A stretch of 64,000 bases of DNA from Chitinophaga pinensis (GTDB lineage Bacteria > Bacteroidota > Bacteroidia > Chitinophagales > CAMDFR01), in the NCBI GenBank assembly GCA_945897725.1, contig CAMDFR010000004.1, positions 62,001 through 126,000 on the forward strand, in the 5' to 3' direction. The notes beneath the pieces are model-generated. The model ran no database searches. It worked only from the letters and a program-made list of their open reading frames with translations, and was not told the origin of the DNA. Every line of letters begins with the position of its first letter. Positions within the stretch are counted from its first letter, which is position 1. A program made the position numbers and the translations under genes. Below, piece after piece: positions 17,329-25,678 of the stretch.

Positions 17329-18075
17329 ATGAAATTATTATTGAATAAAACAGCACTGATTACTGGTGCGTCAAGAGGAATCGGACTTGCAATGGCAAAA
17401 AAGTTTGCAGCGCATGGAGCTAATATTGCTTTTACATACATGAGCAGTGAAGAGAAAGCAAAGGCTTTAGAATTGGAGTTAAACAGCATGGGTATCAAAG
17501 CTAAAGCTTACAAAAGTAATGCGGCATCCTTTGCAGAGTCGGTAGCATTGGTGGAGGATGTAGTGAAAGAATTTGGTGGTATAGATGTATTGGTTAATAA
17601 TGCGGGAATTACGCGTGACAATTTGCTTCTAAGAATGAACGAAGAACAATGGGATGAAGTGATGGAGAATAACTTGAAGTCAGTCTTTAATTTAACTAAA
17701 AATGCTTGTAAGACATTCTTAAAACAGAAAGGTGGTTCTATTATCAATGTAACGTCCATCGTAGGTATGAAAGGTCAGGCTGGGCAGACTAACTATGCAG
17801 CATCCAAAGCGGGAATTATAGGATTTACAAAATCTGTTGCTGATGAGCTGGGTAGTCGATCTATTCGTTGCAATGCCATTGCACCTGGGTTTATCAGTAC
17901 TGACATGACAGATGCTTTACCAGAAGATACTAAGCAATTATATTTTAAACAAATACCGATGGCTCGTTTTGGCAGTGCTGAAGAAGTGGCGAACGTAGCT
18001 TTGTTTTTGGCGAGTGATTTATCAACCTATGTTTCTGGTCAAGTGATTAGTGTTTGTGGTGCTTTGAATAGATAG
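17329..18075 (+). CDS. fabG: 3-Oxoacyl-ACP reductase FabG (short-chain dehydrogenase)
   Basis: This classical SDR has the cofactor motif TGASRGIG near residues 10-17, NNAG near residue 89, and the catalytic Ser...Tyr-x3-Lys as NVTSIVGMKG...NYAASKAG. The C terminus (VSGQVISVCGALNR) resembles the FabG group with a final GG(M/A)-type loop. It reduces 3-oxoacyl-ACP with NADPH in fatty acid elongation. The 248-residue length is normal. It has its own promoter, so it is not tied to sucD. SDR paralogues are many, so substrate assignment rests on overall FabG likeness. Confidence 0.9.
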   Translation: MKLLLNKTALITGASRGIGLAMAKKFAAHGANIAFTYMSSEEKAKALELELNSMGIKAKAYKSNAASFAESVALVEDVVKEFGGIDVLVNNAGITRDNLLLRMNEEQWDEVMENNLKSVFNLTKNACKTFLKQKGGSIINVTSIVGMKGQAGQTNYAASKAGIIGFTKSVADELGSRSIRCNAIAPGFISTDMTDALPEDTKQLYFKQIPMARFGSAEEVANVALFLASDLSTYVSGQVISVCGALNR

Positions 18076-18101
18076 AATCACCTTGAACAGCCTCGGTGAT
18101 T
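18076..18101. terminator. Weak hairpin between convergent fabG and response-regulator genes
   Basis: AATCACC and GGTGATT pair over 7 bp with a 12-base loop, directly at the fabG stop. There is no T-run on either side, so this is at best a weak or factor-dependent end. Confidence 0.3.
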
Positions 18102-18136
18102 TAGGATAAAAATAATGCTCTTTAAGAAGGTATATC

Positions 18137-18871
18137 TTAGTCCTTGGATTGCGAAAGAAGCAAAGAAATAATATTGCTTTGTTTAGAATACATTCCTTTT
18201 ACAGTTAATCTTTCACCTGAAATCGAATGGGCATCAAAGTATAGTGTTGTGTCTTCAACACATTCGCCTAAAATTTTATTTTTCATAATATCACAATCGT
18301 CAATAAAGCTACAGAAGTGCGCAATATTTTTTATGGGTAACTCAAAAATATGCGCGAGATTTTCCATCTGGACTTGTGTAATTATGAGATGGGTTTTGTC
18401 TATTTCCACATAACCAGCATTAAGTATAGAAAGGATATTGTCTGTGCTGGTTTGATGTAAAACAGTTTTGTTACTTTTTATCTTAGTAAGGTATCTTTCT
18501 AAAGCAAATTTGATTTTTGAGTTCAATGTTTCAGCATCAAATTTGCCTTTTACCATATAGTCATTGGCACCTTTCTGTAAGGTTTTTAAGCCTGTTTTTT
18601 CATCATTTAGACCGGTAAGTACAATAACCAATTGATCAGGATGAGTCTGCATTAATGTCTTCAAAGTATCGATACCGTGGCTATCTGGAAGGTCTAGATC
18701 GAGTAAAACGATATCATACTTTTTAATTTTTAATTCTTGCAGACAGTCTTTAAACTTATCTACATGAAAGAAATTATAGTATTCACCATATTGTTCAGCA
18801 AGATAAAACTCTATGATAGCAGCATCACCAGGGGTGTCTTCAACTAATAGGATATCTAATTTTACGGACAT
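18137..18871 (-). CDS. Response regulator, receiver domain plus a C-terminal sensor-like domain
   Basis: Residues about 4-122 form a receiver domain: the acidic pair in LVEDTPGD, phosphoacceptor Asp in IVLLDLDLPD, Thr in VIVLTGLND and Lys in YMVKGKF. The remaining 110 residues have no DNA-binding motif. They look like a PAS-like alpha/beta fold (ILNAGYVEIDKTHLIITQVQ...), an inferred assignment. It lies 3 bases downstream of another receiver-only gene and should be cotranscribed with it. No histidine kinase is nearby, so the signal source is unknown. Confidence 0.82.
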   Translation of the reverse strand: MSVKLDILLVEDTPGDAAIIEFYLAEQYGEYYNFFHVDKFKDCLQELKIKKYDIVLLDLDLPDSHGIDTLKTLMQTHPDQLVIVLTGLNDEKTGLKTLQKGANDYMVKGKFDAETLNSKIKFALERYLTKIKSNKTVLHQTSTDNILSILNAGYVEIDKTHLIITQVQMENLAHIFELPIKNIAHFCSFIDDCDIMKNKILGECVEDTTLYFDAHSISGERLTVKGMYSKQSNIISLLLSQSKD

Positions 18872-18874
18872 TTA

Positions 18875-19306
18875 TTAAAATATTTCTTTTTTAACTGTGA
18901 TGACAGAGCTATTCCAAAAATTATAAAATGATTGAATCATAGTCAAAAATCTTTCGAAATCAATGGGTTTAACCATGTATGCATTCACCCCTAGATCATA
19001 ACACCTTGTTAAATCTAGTTTTGTATTTGATGTAGTAAGCATTACCACAGGAATATATTTTAGATTTTCATCTTTTTTTATTTTTTCGAGTACCTCGATT
19101 CCACTATATTTTGGGATATTAATATCCATCAAAATGGCATCAGGTCTCGGAGCATTTTCATATCCATTTCTTTGGAAAAGAAAATTTAGTGCTTGTTCTC
19201 CATCGTAAGCTACACTTAGGTTCAATACGATATCGTTCATATTGAAAGCTTCTTCTGTGAGGCGAACATCACCAGGATTGTCCTCAACTAATAGTAAGTT
19301 CATCAT
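18875..19306 (-). CDS. Single-domain response regulator (Rcp1-like)
   Basis: The 143-residue protein is a stand-alone receiver: LLVEDNPGD, phosphoacceptor Asp in AILMDINIPKYSG, Thr in VVMLTTSN and Lys in MVKPIDF. The long alpha-helical inserts and NPGDVRLTEEAF opening are typical of the Rcp1 group, which receives phosphate from phytochrome-type or PAS-rich hybrid kinases. There is no output domain, so it acts by protein contact or passes phosphate on. It is the first gene of a two-gene unit, led by a TACATTTG -7 box. Confidence 0.88.
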   Translation of the reverse strand: MMNLLLVEDNPGDVRLTEEAFNMNDIVLNLSVAYDGEQALNFLFQRNGYENAPRPDAILMDINIPKYSGIEVLEKIKKDENLKYIPVVMLTTSNTKLDLTRCYDLGVNAYMVKPIDFERFLTMIQSFYNFWNSSVITVKKEIF

Positions 19307-19325
19307 TTTAATCTAATTATCTTGA

Positions 19326-19333
19326 CAAATGTA
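19326..19333 (-). promoter_or_regulatory. Bacteroidete -7 element (TACATTTG on the minus strand) before the response regulators
   Basis: Reads CAAATGTA on the plus strand and lies 19 bases upstream of the ATG at 19306. It matches TAnnTTTG. Confidence 0.55.
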
Positions 19334-19489
19334 ATCAAAAATCGTTTAAAAGACTTGGAAAAGCAATTTCTTTTATACGATTAGAAGCACCAAAGAAATC
19401 CTTGGTTTGTATATTAACTGTACTGAAGCTAAAACAATTAGGTAATAAAATAGAATTTAATGGGTTTCTTGTCTAAGAAAGGAATAGCG

Positions 19490-20221
19490 TTATGCATAAT
19501 ACGAATAATCTTTCACGACTTTTTTTAAAAAATCAATGGCATCTAGTTGTGAATTTACTTCCATAATAGCCATGATTTTAGTCTTTAATTTATCTAAAAT
19601 GACCTTATTGTATCGATACTCTTTACCAAAAATTACTTTCTTAATGATTTGGATATCTTTGGAAGATAGCCTATTTACTTCAGGAAATTCGGGGACATAG
19701 TGTTCATCAATTTTTTCAAAGATGGTATCCTCCAGCTTAACCTTGTCTTTTAATTTGATAACTGTTGTCCCTGCAATCATATCGCCTATACGTTGAGCGT
19801 TTTTGGTAGTGGCTATGCAAATTAGGGCAACCATCCCGAATAGAAAAGGCATCATGTCAATGGCTCTAAAAATCCAACGTAATACAATAGAGCCAAAACT
19901 TAACTCTGTTCCATCAAGGGTTGCGACCTTAATTTTCATGACTGTTTTTCCTGGAGATTGTCCGTCTTTTAACCACTCAAACAGGAGGTGATACAGTGAA
20001 GCGGGTATAGAAACAACAATGAACCACCAATAATTATTTCCGTCAAAAAGTGCGCTCAAGCCATTAAAAAAAATAGATGCAAATACAATAAGCATGGAAA
20101 TGTAGTAGCCTGTAATGATTAAAGAATCAATGGCAAAAGCAAGCAGTCTATCACCCATAGTAGCTTTCTCAACTTGTAAAATCACGTTTTGTGTCGTATC
20201 TATTTGAATTGGGTTGTACAT
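19490..20221 (-). CDS. RDD-family membrane protein
   Basis: The frame can be extended to a GTG at 20266, but the ATG at 20221 (243 residues, start MYNPIQIDTTQNVIL) follows an A-rich leader and is preferred. Three or four membrane helices are visible. RDD-family marks include GDRLLAFAIDSLII and DGQSPGKTVMKIKV, followed by LRWIFRAIDMMPF. The C-terminal 75 residues are soluble and charged, unlike many RDD proteins. It diverges from the SpoIIM gene at 20328. These two are usual partners of a MoxR/DUF58 locus, which lies about 10 kb away here. Confidence 0.85.
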   Translation of the reverse strand: MYNPIQIDTTQNVILQVEKATMGDRLLAFAIDSLIITGYYISMLIVFASIFFNGLSALFDGNNYWWFIVVSIPASLYHLLFEWLKDGQSPGKTVMKIKVATLDGTELSFGSIVLRWIFRAIDMMPFLFGMVALICIATTKNAQRIGDMIAGTTVIKLKDKVKLEDTIFEKIDEHYVPEFPEVNRLSSKDIQIIKKVIFGKEYRYNKVILDKLKTKIMAIMEVNSQLDAIDFLKKVVKDYSYYA

Positions 20222-20327
20222 TTTGAACTTTTTTTTTCGCGTATGTAAATATATTCTTTTGCGCACTGATATAAAAAAGTTATGAATAGACCTGACTTAA
20301 AAGAAAATAAAGTATTTTGCATTGCAT

Positions 20328-21293
20328 ATGATAAGAGAAGTCACCTTTGTTAAAAATAATGCTGAGCGTTGGAAGTTGATGGATGAAAAACTTACCAATT
20401 CTTCTGAGCTTTCGGCTAATCAGTTAGCTGATTTGTATATACAGTTGACCGATGATTTATCTTATGCAAGAACATTTTATCCTCAATCAAATACGACCAT
20501 CTATTTGAATCAATTAGCCGCTAGAACACATCGTAAGGTCTATAAAAACAAGAGGGAAGATAGGAGCAGGTTATTTACTTTTTTTAGTCAAGAAGTACCG
20601 ACGGCTGCATATAAAAGCAAGAAACAGATATTGATTGCTCTTTTCGTTTTTATAGTTGCAACCATGATTGGAGCTTTATCACAGGCATATAATCCGAACT
20701 ATGTTAGAATCATTTTAGGAGATGATTATGTGAATACTACATTGGATAATATAGACCATCACGATCCAATGGGGGTTTATAGTTCAGCCAATTCAGATAG
20801 CATGTTTTTTCGCATCTCTCAAAATAATATCAATGTGGCCTTACTCACATTTTTGTTTGGGCTTCTCTGTTCCTTGGGTACTATATTCTTCTTGTTTTCC
20901 AATGGTATTATGTTTGGTGCTTTTCAATGGTTTTTCGTTCAAAAGGGCCTTTTTTGGGTATCTTTTTCGGCTATCTTTATTCACGGATCTCTCGAGCTAT
21001 CTGCTATTGTTATTGCAGGTGGTGCTGGAATTGTATTAGGTAATAGCCTTTTGTTTCCGGGTACTTTTTCACGAATGCAATCTTTTCAGGAGGCAGGCAA
21101 AAGAGGTTTAAAAATATTCATTGGATTGATTCCTGTTTTTATTGTCGCTGCCTTTTTCGAAAGCTATGTGACTCGCCACTATAATAATATTCCTGAAATA
21201 GTTAAGGTGGTAATCATTATACTTTCTTTCACCTATTTAATCTGGTATTTCTATCTCTATCCATCTTCTTTGCGATCTGATTCAAGCAATTAA
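20328..21293 (+). CDS. SpoIIM/DUF95-family membrane protein
   Basis: The start is taken as ATG 20328 (321 residues, MIREVTFVKNN), since the family normally begins with a helix of this kind; a TTG lies two codons upstream. The N-terminal 100 residues are soluble and helical (ADLYIQLTDDLSYARTFYP). Then come about five membrane helices, with the family segment FLFSNGIMFGAFQWFFVQKG and the characteristic IFIHGSLELSAIVIAGGAGI. The family is named after a sporulation protein, but in Bacteroidota it is an accessory of RDD/MoxR loci of unknown job. A TATTTTG box lies only about 9 bases upstream, so the mRNA may be nearly leaderless. Confidence 0.87.
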   Translation: MIREVTFVKNNAERWKLMDEKLTNSSELSANQLADLYIQLTDDLSYARTFYPQSNTTIYLNQLAARTHRKVYKNKREDRSRLFTFFSQEVPTAAYKSKKQILIALFVFIVATMIGALSQAYNPNYVRIILGDDYVNTTLDNIDHHDPMGVYSSANSDSMFFRISQNNINVALLTFLFGLLCSLGTIFFLFSNGIMFGAFQWFFVQKGLFWVSFSAIFIHGSLELSAIVIAGGAGIVLGNSLLFPGTFSRMQSFQEAGKRGLKIFIGLIPVFIVAAFFESYVTRHYNNIPEIVKVVIIILSFTYLIWYFYLYPSSLRSDSSN

Positions 21294-21353
21294 TCTAAGG
21301 TGGATCATCTTTGTTAAGAAAATTTCTCTTATAGCTTTCATTTTTTTGTTCTT

Positions 21354-21376
21354 AAAAGTGCTTTGAATTACAAAGT
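21354..21376. repeat. 23-nt operator-like repeat, copy 1
   Basis: It is identical at 22 of 23 positions to 22382-22404 and in the same orientation. The core CTTTG-AATTA-CAAAG is a 5-bp inverted repeat. This copy lies between the end of the SpoIIM gene and the 3' end of the winged-helix regulator gene. It is a candidate binding site for that regulator. Confidence 0.6.
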
Positions 21377-21393
21377 AAATAACTAAAAAAATA

Positions 21394-21690
21394 CTATTTT
21401 TTGGAGATTAATTTTTCAAGAGCTTTTAAATGCTCATTAAATTCCTTTTTACCTAGCGTACTTACTTTGTATGTTGTCTTTGTTTTTTTGCCGACAAATT
21501 CTTTGTAAACTATGATATATTCGAGCTTTTCAAGTGCACTGATATGACTAGCCAAATTGCCATCTGTTAAATCTAAGCGGTCTTTTAACTCATTAAAATC
21601 TACCTCATGGTTTACCAGCAGTATAGACATAATGCCTAGTCTGACACGGCTCTCAAAAGCTTTGTTTATATTTTCAATGATGTTTTTCAC
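21394..21690 (-). CDS. Winged-helix transcriptional regulator (HTH_34/ArsR-MarR-like)
   Basis: The 98-residue protein is a single winged helix: helix-turn-helix FNELKDRLDLTDGNLASHIS around residues 33-52 and a wing with EFVGKKTKTTYKVS. The form 'LTDGNLASHISALE' is typical of the small HTH_34-type regulators of Bacteroidota that dimerise through their terminal helices. It is the second gene after a six-helix membrane protein (36-base gap) and is likely cotranscribed. The 23-nt palindromic repeat that overlaps the promoter of this operon, and recurs past its end, is its probable operator, so self-control is likely. Confidence 0.85.
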   Translation of the reverse strand: MKNIIENINKAFESRVRLGIMSILLVNHEVDFNELKDRLDLTDGNLASHISALEKLEYIIVYKEFVGKKTKTTYKVSTLGKKEFNEHLKALEKLISKK

Positions 21691-21726
21691 GCTTCTTTTT
21701 CTAAATACACAAAATCAATTCTTTTC

Positions 21727-22377
21727 TTACTTGCCTTTTTCGTACTTAAAGTACATCAATAATCCATATAAAATATGTAACAAGCCAAATCCAATAATCC
21801 ATATCACATAGCCGTATCCCAGGTAGAGCGAACCTAAGAGACCAAGTGCAATTTCAGAAATGCCTAGGTATCTTACTTCATCATGTGTATACTTTCCTGC
21901 ATTAAAACATGCAAAACCATAGAAGATGAGTGTGCAGGGTGCTACTAAAGCGAAGAGATTATAATAAAACAAAATCAAACAAAAAATACCGCCAGCTGCC
22001 AAAGGAATAAATAAATTAACGAGAAGTCTTTTGGAGGTTTTATCCCAAATTTTTATTCCTTTTTTTTGTGATTGGCGATAGGTGAAATACACTCCACATA
22101 TAACAGACAGAAGGGCTACTATACAAGCATCTGCAATAATAAATACAATGGCCTTGTAGTTGAGTATATCTACCGTCATATTATTGGCAAAATCTTGATA
22201 ATCCCGACCAATATTGTTGAGATAAAGCTCCGCAACAATGGCCCCAACAATCGCGAATATCCCTGCAAATACTCCTGATAAACCACTCAAGGATATAAAT
22301 CGAGAAGATTTCTCCATCATGTGTTTGATATATACTAAGTCTTGTAAGGGGTCGTTTTCGTTTGATGAATTATTCAT
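21727..22377 (-). CDS. Multi-pass membrane protein paired with a winged-helix regulator
   Basis: The frame is open to 22401, but that codon lies inside the promoter -7 box; the ATG at 22377 (216 residues, MNNSSNENDPLQ) is the likely start. A short acidic N terminus is followed by about six membrane helices, for example SGLSGVFAGIFAIVGAIVA and ISEIALGLLGSLYLGYGYVI. No catalytic motif is seen. Pairs of this kind of membrane protein and an HTH_34 regulator occur in other bacteroidetes, as I recall, but the function is unknown to me. Confidence 0.78.
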   Translation of the reverse strand: MNNSSNENDPLQDLVYIKHMMEKSSRFISLSGLSGVFAGIFAIVGAIVAELYLNNIGRDYQDFANNMTVDILNYKAIVFIIADACIVALLSVICGVYFTYRQSQKKGIKIWDKTSKRLLVNLFIPLAAGGIFCLILFYYNLFALVAPCTLIFYGFACFNAGKYTHDEVRYLGISEIALGLLGSLYLGYGYVIWIIGFGLLHILYGLLMYFKYEKGK

Positions 22378-22381
22378 ATTA

Positions 22382-22404
22382 AAAAGTGCTTTGAAATACA
22401 AAGT
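22382..22404. repeat. 23-nt operator-like repeat, copy 2, overlapping a promoter
   Basis: It matches 21354-21376 at 22 of 23 positions. The palindromic core CTTTG-AAATA-CAAAG overlaps the minus-strand -7 element, so a protein bound here would block transcription of the membrane protein/regulator operon. Confidence 0.6.
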
Positions 22405-22406
22405 TA
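22399..22406 (-). promoter_or_regulatory. Bacteroidete -7 element (TAACTTTG on the minus strand)
   Basis: Reads CAAAGTTA on the plus strand, 21 bases upstream of the ATG at 22377, and overlaps the operator-like repeat. Confidence 0.6.
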
Positions 22407-22550
22407 TAATTAAAATTTATATTTTCAAGTAGGGGTGTGTATTTTTTTAATTATTTTTTTAGGAGGAACTTTAAAATCAATCTTCAGACAGCACAATACA
22501 GTCTTCTGGATTCTCATGCTACATTAGGATGAGAAAAAATAGGAAGAAAA

Positions 22551-23648
22551 TTATAGAATGAAGCTACCGTTTTGATAAATCATTTGCCCGTCAGCCCATA
22601 TTTCACCACCTTTTGTCATATCTGTAATCATATCCCAATGAACAGAAGATTCGTTCTTGCCTCCACATTGCGCATAGCTTTGACCAACGGCCATATGAAT
22701 GGTACCACCGATCTTTTCGTCGAAAAGAATATTTTTGGTCATACGTTGTATATTCATGTTACAACCAATAGCGCATTCGCCAAACATACGAGCACCAGGC
22801 ATATCAAATACTTGGTCTAGTAATGATTGACCACGCGTAGCAGTCCATTTTTCAATAACACCATTCACGACTTCTAGCTCCACCTCTTCTGCCTCCTGCG
22901 ACATATAAATACTTGGTAAAGTAAATTTAACTTTTCCTTGCACACTCTCTTCTACTGGTGCTGTATAGATTTCACCACTCGGCATATTCGCCTTACCATC
23001 GCTATTGATCCAAGTTCTTCCTTCCGTACTAAAGTGAATATCGATATTAGGACCCTTATAATGAATTGCTTTCGATTTATTTAAATAGTCAGTGGCTTTT
23101 TGTTGCGCAATGCCAAGGTTTTTCCATGCTTGTATGGGATCTTCTTCAAACAAAAAACAAGACTGGAAAATAAAATGCTCATATTCTTTTAACGACATGC
23201 CTGCTTCCTGTGCTGCAGCTTGTGTTGGAAATTGACACAAACTTCTACGCATTTGATAAGTGCCTGTGCGATGATTGTAGATTTTACTAATTTCTTTATT
23301 GCCCTCCGAGGAAGCTTTTCTTTTTTCGGGAGCTATATTCTGTGTATCTCTCGAATTAAAAGGTGCGCGAATCACTAGATAACAATCAAACTTTTCTATA
23401 ATGAACTTCTGAATTTCATTCTCCTTAGACAAAGTGTCTGTAGAAGCAGCATCCATGATGATTTTTGTTTGGTCTTGTAGCTCAATATTCAAATGTGCGG
23501 TTGCTCCACGACTATAAATGCATTTTAAAAGTTCTTGAAGCAAAGGCTCTGCAAGATAAGTCGAAGTGATATACACTCTTTCATTAGCTTTTACTGCTAA
23601 GCAATAATCTGTTAGTAAGGTGGCGTATTTTGTGTAAATATTTTGCAT
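22551..23648 (-). CDS. M29-family metallo-aminopeptidase (AmpS/AmpT type)
   Basis: The frame opens at 23717, but that region overlaps the preceding gene; the ATG at 23648 (365 residues, MQNIYTKYATLLTDYCL) matches the family start. The enzyme removes N-terminal residues from peptides in the cytoplasm with a two-metal centre. The C-terminal metal-binding stretch is clear: FGECAIGCNMNIQ, GGTIHMAVGQSY and ESSVHWDMI, supplying Glu, His, Tyr and His-x-Asp ligands. Length is slightly below the usual 370-410. It lies downstream of a secreted-protein gene on the same strand, 47 bases apart. Confidence 0.9.
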   Translation of the reverse strand: MQNIYTKYATLLTDYCLAVKANERVYITSTYLAEPLLQELLKCIYSRGATAHLNIELQDQTKIIMDAASTDTLSKENEIQKFIIEKFDCYLVIRAPFNSRDTQNIAPEKRKASSEGNKEISKIYNHRTGTYQMRRSLCQFPTQAAAQEAGMSLKEYEHFIFQSCFLFEEDPIQAWKNLGIAQQKATDYLNKSKAIHYKGPNIDIHFSTEGRTWINSDGKANMPSGEIYTAPVEESVQGKVKFTLPSIYMSQEAEEVELEVVNGVIEKWTATRGQSLLDQVFDMPGARMFGECAIGCNMNIQRMTKNILFDEKIGGTIHMAVGQSYAQCGGKNESSVHWDMITDMTKGGEIWADGQMIYQNGSFIL

Positions 23649-23695
23649 GATTGTCTGATGGTATATGATGGACAAGTACTTTGAGAAACTACAAA

Positions 23696-24208
23696 TTATT
23701 TTGCATAGCTGTCCCAAATTTTAGGAAGCTCTGCTGCGGGTATCAAAAGGATAGCAAAATTGCCAGCCGTTTCATGATCATAGGTATGTTTGCGCAGGAT
23801 AAAACACTGGTCATCCTTTACAAACGCATAGAACATATCATTGGTGCTTACCTTCATCTTTTGTTGCACAAAGCCATTCATCTGTACCATATCTTTTATC
23901 TCTTTATAATTGTCTAGTGAAATAAATTGATACACAATAATGTTTTTTGCGCCTGCTTTGTAACATACATCCAACCAACAAATCGCTCCTATATCATTGT
24001 TCAACGACCAGCTTTTGATGCTTCTGCCAAAGGTGTTAAAAGCATTGGGTTTGCCTTCTTTCCAATTGTTCTGCCCTAAAAAAGTATTGATTTCGGTGGT
24101 CGATTTCCCAAAAATATCTGTCATGTTTTCATAGTGAAAACATTGTGCATGCAAGGCAATGATTGGCAATGCAAGCAAGTAAATCAAGAGGAAGTTTTTA
24201 TTTCTCAT
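23696..24208 (-). CDS. Small exported protein of unknown function
   Basis: The 170-residue protein has a clear signal peptide (NFLLIYLLALPIIALHAQ). The mature part is mixed alpha/beta with five cysteines (CFHYEN, CWLDVC, QCF), which suggests disulphides in the periplasm. I do not recognise a family. It precedes the M29 aminopeptidase by 47 bases on the same strand and may share its transcript. Confidence 0.65.
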   Translation of the reverse strand: MRNKNFLLIYLLALPIIALHAQCFHYENMTDIFGKSTTEINTFLGQNNWKEGKPNAFNTFGRSIKSWSLNNDIGAICWLDVCYKAGAKNIIVYQFISLDNYKEIKDMVQMNGFVQQKMKVSTNDMFYAFVKDDQCFILRKHTYDHETAGNFAILLIPAAELPKIWDSYAK

Positions 24209-24256
24209 TATTCTTAATATATAGGATGCGAAATTAGAATTATTAGCACAATAACC

Positions 24257-24264
24257 TATCTTTG
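24257..24264 (+). promoter_or_regulatory. Bacteroidete -7 element (TATCTTTG) before the sterol desaturase-family gene
   Basis: An exact TAnnTTTG match, 24 bases before the ATG at 24288. Confidence 0.6.
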
Positions 24265-24287
24265 TCTCTAATTAAATTTTTATTAGG

Positions 24288-25208
24288 ATGTTATTTGAAT
24301 CTGCAAGTAAAATTGGTTGGCAAGATATTCAGGAGAAGTTAAAAATATTTGATGTACATATTTTTGGTAAGGATATTCCCGTAAATCTTTTAATCCTAGC
24401 CGCCCCAGTAATGTTGTTTTTTGTGGTCGCTGAATATTGGTATAGTAAGAAAAAAAATCTTGGATTGTATTCTAGAGATGGAATGATTGGATCCATTAGT
24501 GTTGGATTAGGATATTTGGTAGTCACTGCCTTAATCAATGTGCTTACCTTTAAATTGGTTTGGGCGATTTATTATTATCTAGCTCCTTTCCAATTGCCGG
24601 TTACTTGGTGGTCTTTTATTCTTTGTATTTTGGCTTATGATTTGGCGCGTTATTGGGGACATCGTATTGCCCATGAACAAAGATTTTGGTGGGCATCGCA
24701 TATCACGCATCACTCATCAGATCATTATAATTTGACAGTATCTTTTCGTTTGTGCTGGGTCGATCAAATCAAATTAATTTTCTTTGTACCTGTTGTTATA
24801 GCTGGCTTTGATCCTATCATGTTTTTCTGGGTACATCAAATTGGTATCTTATATCAGTTCTGGCAGCATAGCGATTTAGTGCCGCCATTGCCGCGTTTTA
24901 TCGAATCAATCATGGTAACACCAACCAATCATAAAGTACATCATGGTAGAAACGAATCGTATATCGATGTCAACTATGGTTCTATGTTTATCTTTTGGGA
25001 TAAATTGTTTGGGACGTATAAAGAGCCAGGCGAAAAACCTGAGTGGGGTGTAAAGCAACCGATTCGTTCTGATATCAATCCCTTTTATTTAGTGTTTCAC
25101 GAGTATATCGATATCTTCAGAGATATATTTCATGCCAAGACTTGGAAAGACAGATGGAAAGCTACTTTCGGCCGACCAGGTGATTATGAAGGGGTAGAAA
25201 AATTTTAA
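24288..25208 (+). CDS. Sterol desaturase / fatty acid hydroxylase family protein
   Basis: The 306-residue integral membrane protein has the three histidine clusters of the di-iron hydroxylase superfamily: HRIAH, HITHHSSDHYN and HKVHHGRN. They lie between and after about four membrane helices. Members hydroxylate or desaturate lipids, sterols or carotenoids using oxygen. The bacteroidete subgroup to which this belongs is often unassigned, with suggested roles in ornithine-lipid or alkylglycerol-like chemistry. I cannot pick a substrate. It stands alone with its own promoter and terminator. Confidence 0.9.
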   Translation: MLFESASKIGWQDIQEKLKIFDVHIFGKDIPVNLLILAAPVMLFFVVAEYWYSKKKNLGLYSRDGMIGSISVGLGYLVVTALINVLTFKLVWAIYYYLAPFQLPVTWWSFILCILAYDLARYWGHRIAHEQRFWWASHITHHSSDHYNLTVSFRLCWVDQIKLIFFVPVVIAGFDPIMFFWVHQIGILYQFWQHSDLVPPLPRFIESIMVTPTNHKVHHGRNESYIDVNYGSMFIFWDKLFGTYKEPGEKPEWGVKQPIRSDINPFYLVFHEYIDIFRDIFHAKTWKDRWKATFGRPGDYEGVEKF

Positions 25209-25221
25209 TACTAGTTTGATA

Positions 25222-25257
25222 AAAAAAGGAGATGATTCATTCATCTCCTTTTTTTTA
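25222..25257 (+). terminator. Rho-independent terminator after the sterol desaturase-family gene
   Basis: GGAGATGA and TCATCTCC pair over 8 bp, extended by flanking A/T pairs, with a 5-base loop and a T-run of eight. Confidence 0.88.
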
Positions 25258-25409
25258 TTTCCACGATTGTCCGCATTTGGAATAAGGATGTTTCTTATGA
25301 TATTTCTTGGAATGTTTCGCTCCTTTGGAGCTAACATTGATTGCTATTGTCATAATATCTTCCCCCAAGGTTTGTGTCTTCACAAACCTTCTACAATACT
25401 CACCATGAC

Positions 25410-25530
25410 TGTCATTGCGAATCCGCCTGCATCTGTTAGTGTGGCAATCTTATGCTATTGAACCTAGATATTATTAGACGATTTTGATAGAAGCAATTAG
25501 ATTATCATGTTGTTCCTCTTCGAAATGACA
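25410..25530. repeat. Degenerate palindromic element (MITE/REP-like)
   Basis: The ends TGTCATTGCGAA (25410-25421) and TTCGAAATGACA (25519-25530) are inverted repeats with one mismatch. Inside lie GTGGCAATCT and AAGCAATTAGATTATCATG. This is the pattern of the widespread 'GTCATTGCGA...GGCAATCT' intergenic palindrome seen in several bacterial groups, here decayed. No transposase is near. Confidence 0.6.
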
Positions 25531-25678
25531 TCAAAGGGAAGGAGATCTTTAAGGTCAAAAGGTCTCGGGTGTGTCACCCGACACGGAATTGGAAGTTTAA
25601 TACTGATGAAAATTATTAGCTGAACCAGAAACTCGCAGCAGCGGGTGCAGCAAGTACCATGTACTGCGGAACACGCGG

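Noticed and set aside
22511-22535. Hairpin TTCTCAT/ATGAGAA as a terminator for the M29 aminopeptidase gene
   Set aside because: It lies in the right place, but the minus-strand read continues with TCC and not a T-run, so a terminator call is not supported.
25216-25461. 81-residue plus-strand frame after the sterol desaturase-family gene
   Set aside because: It begins in the terminator and runs into an inverted-repeat element; no family likeness.
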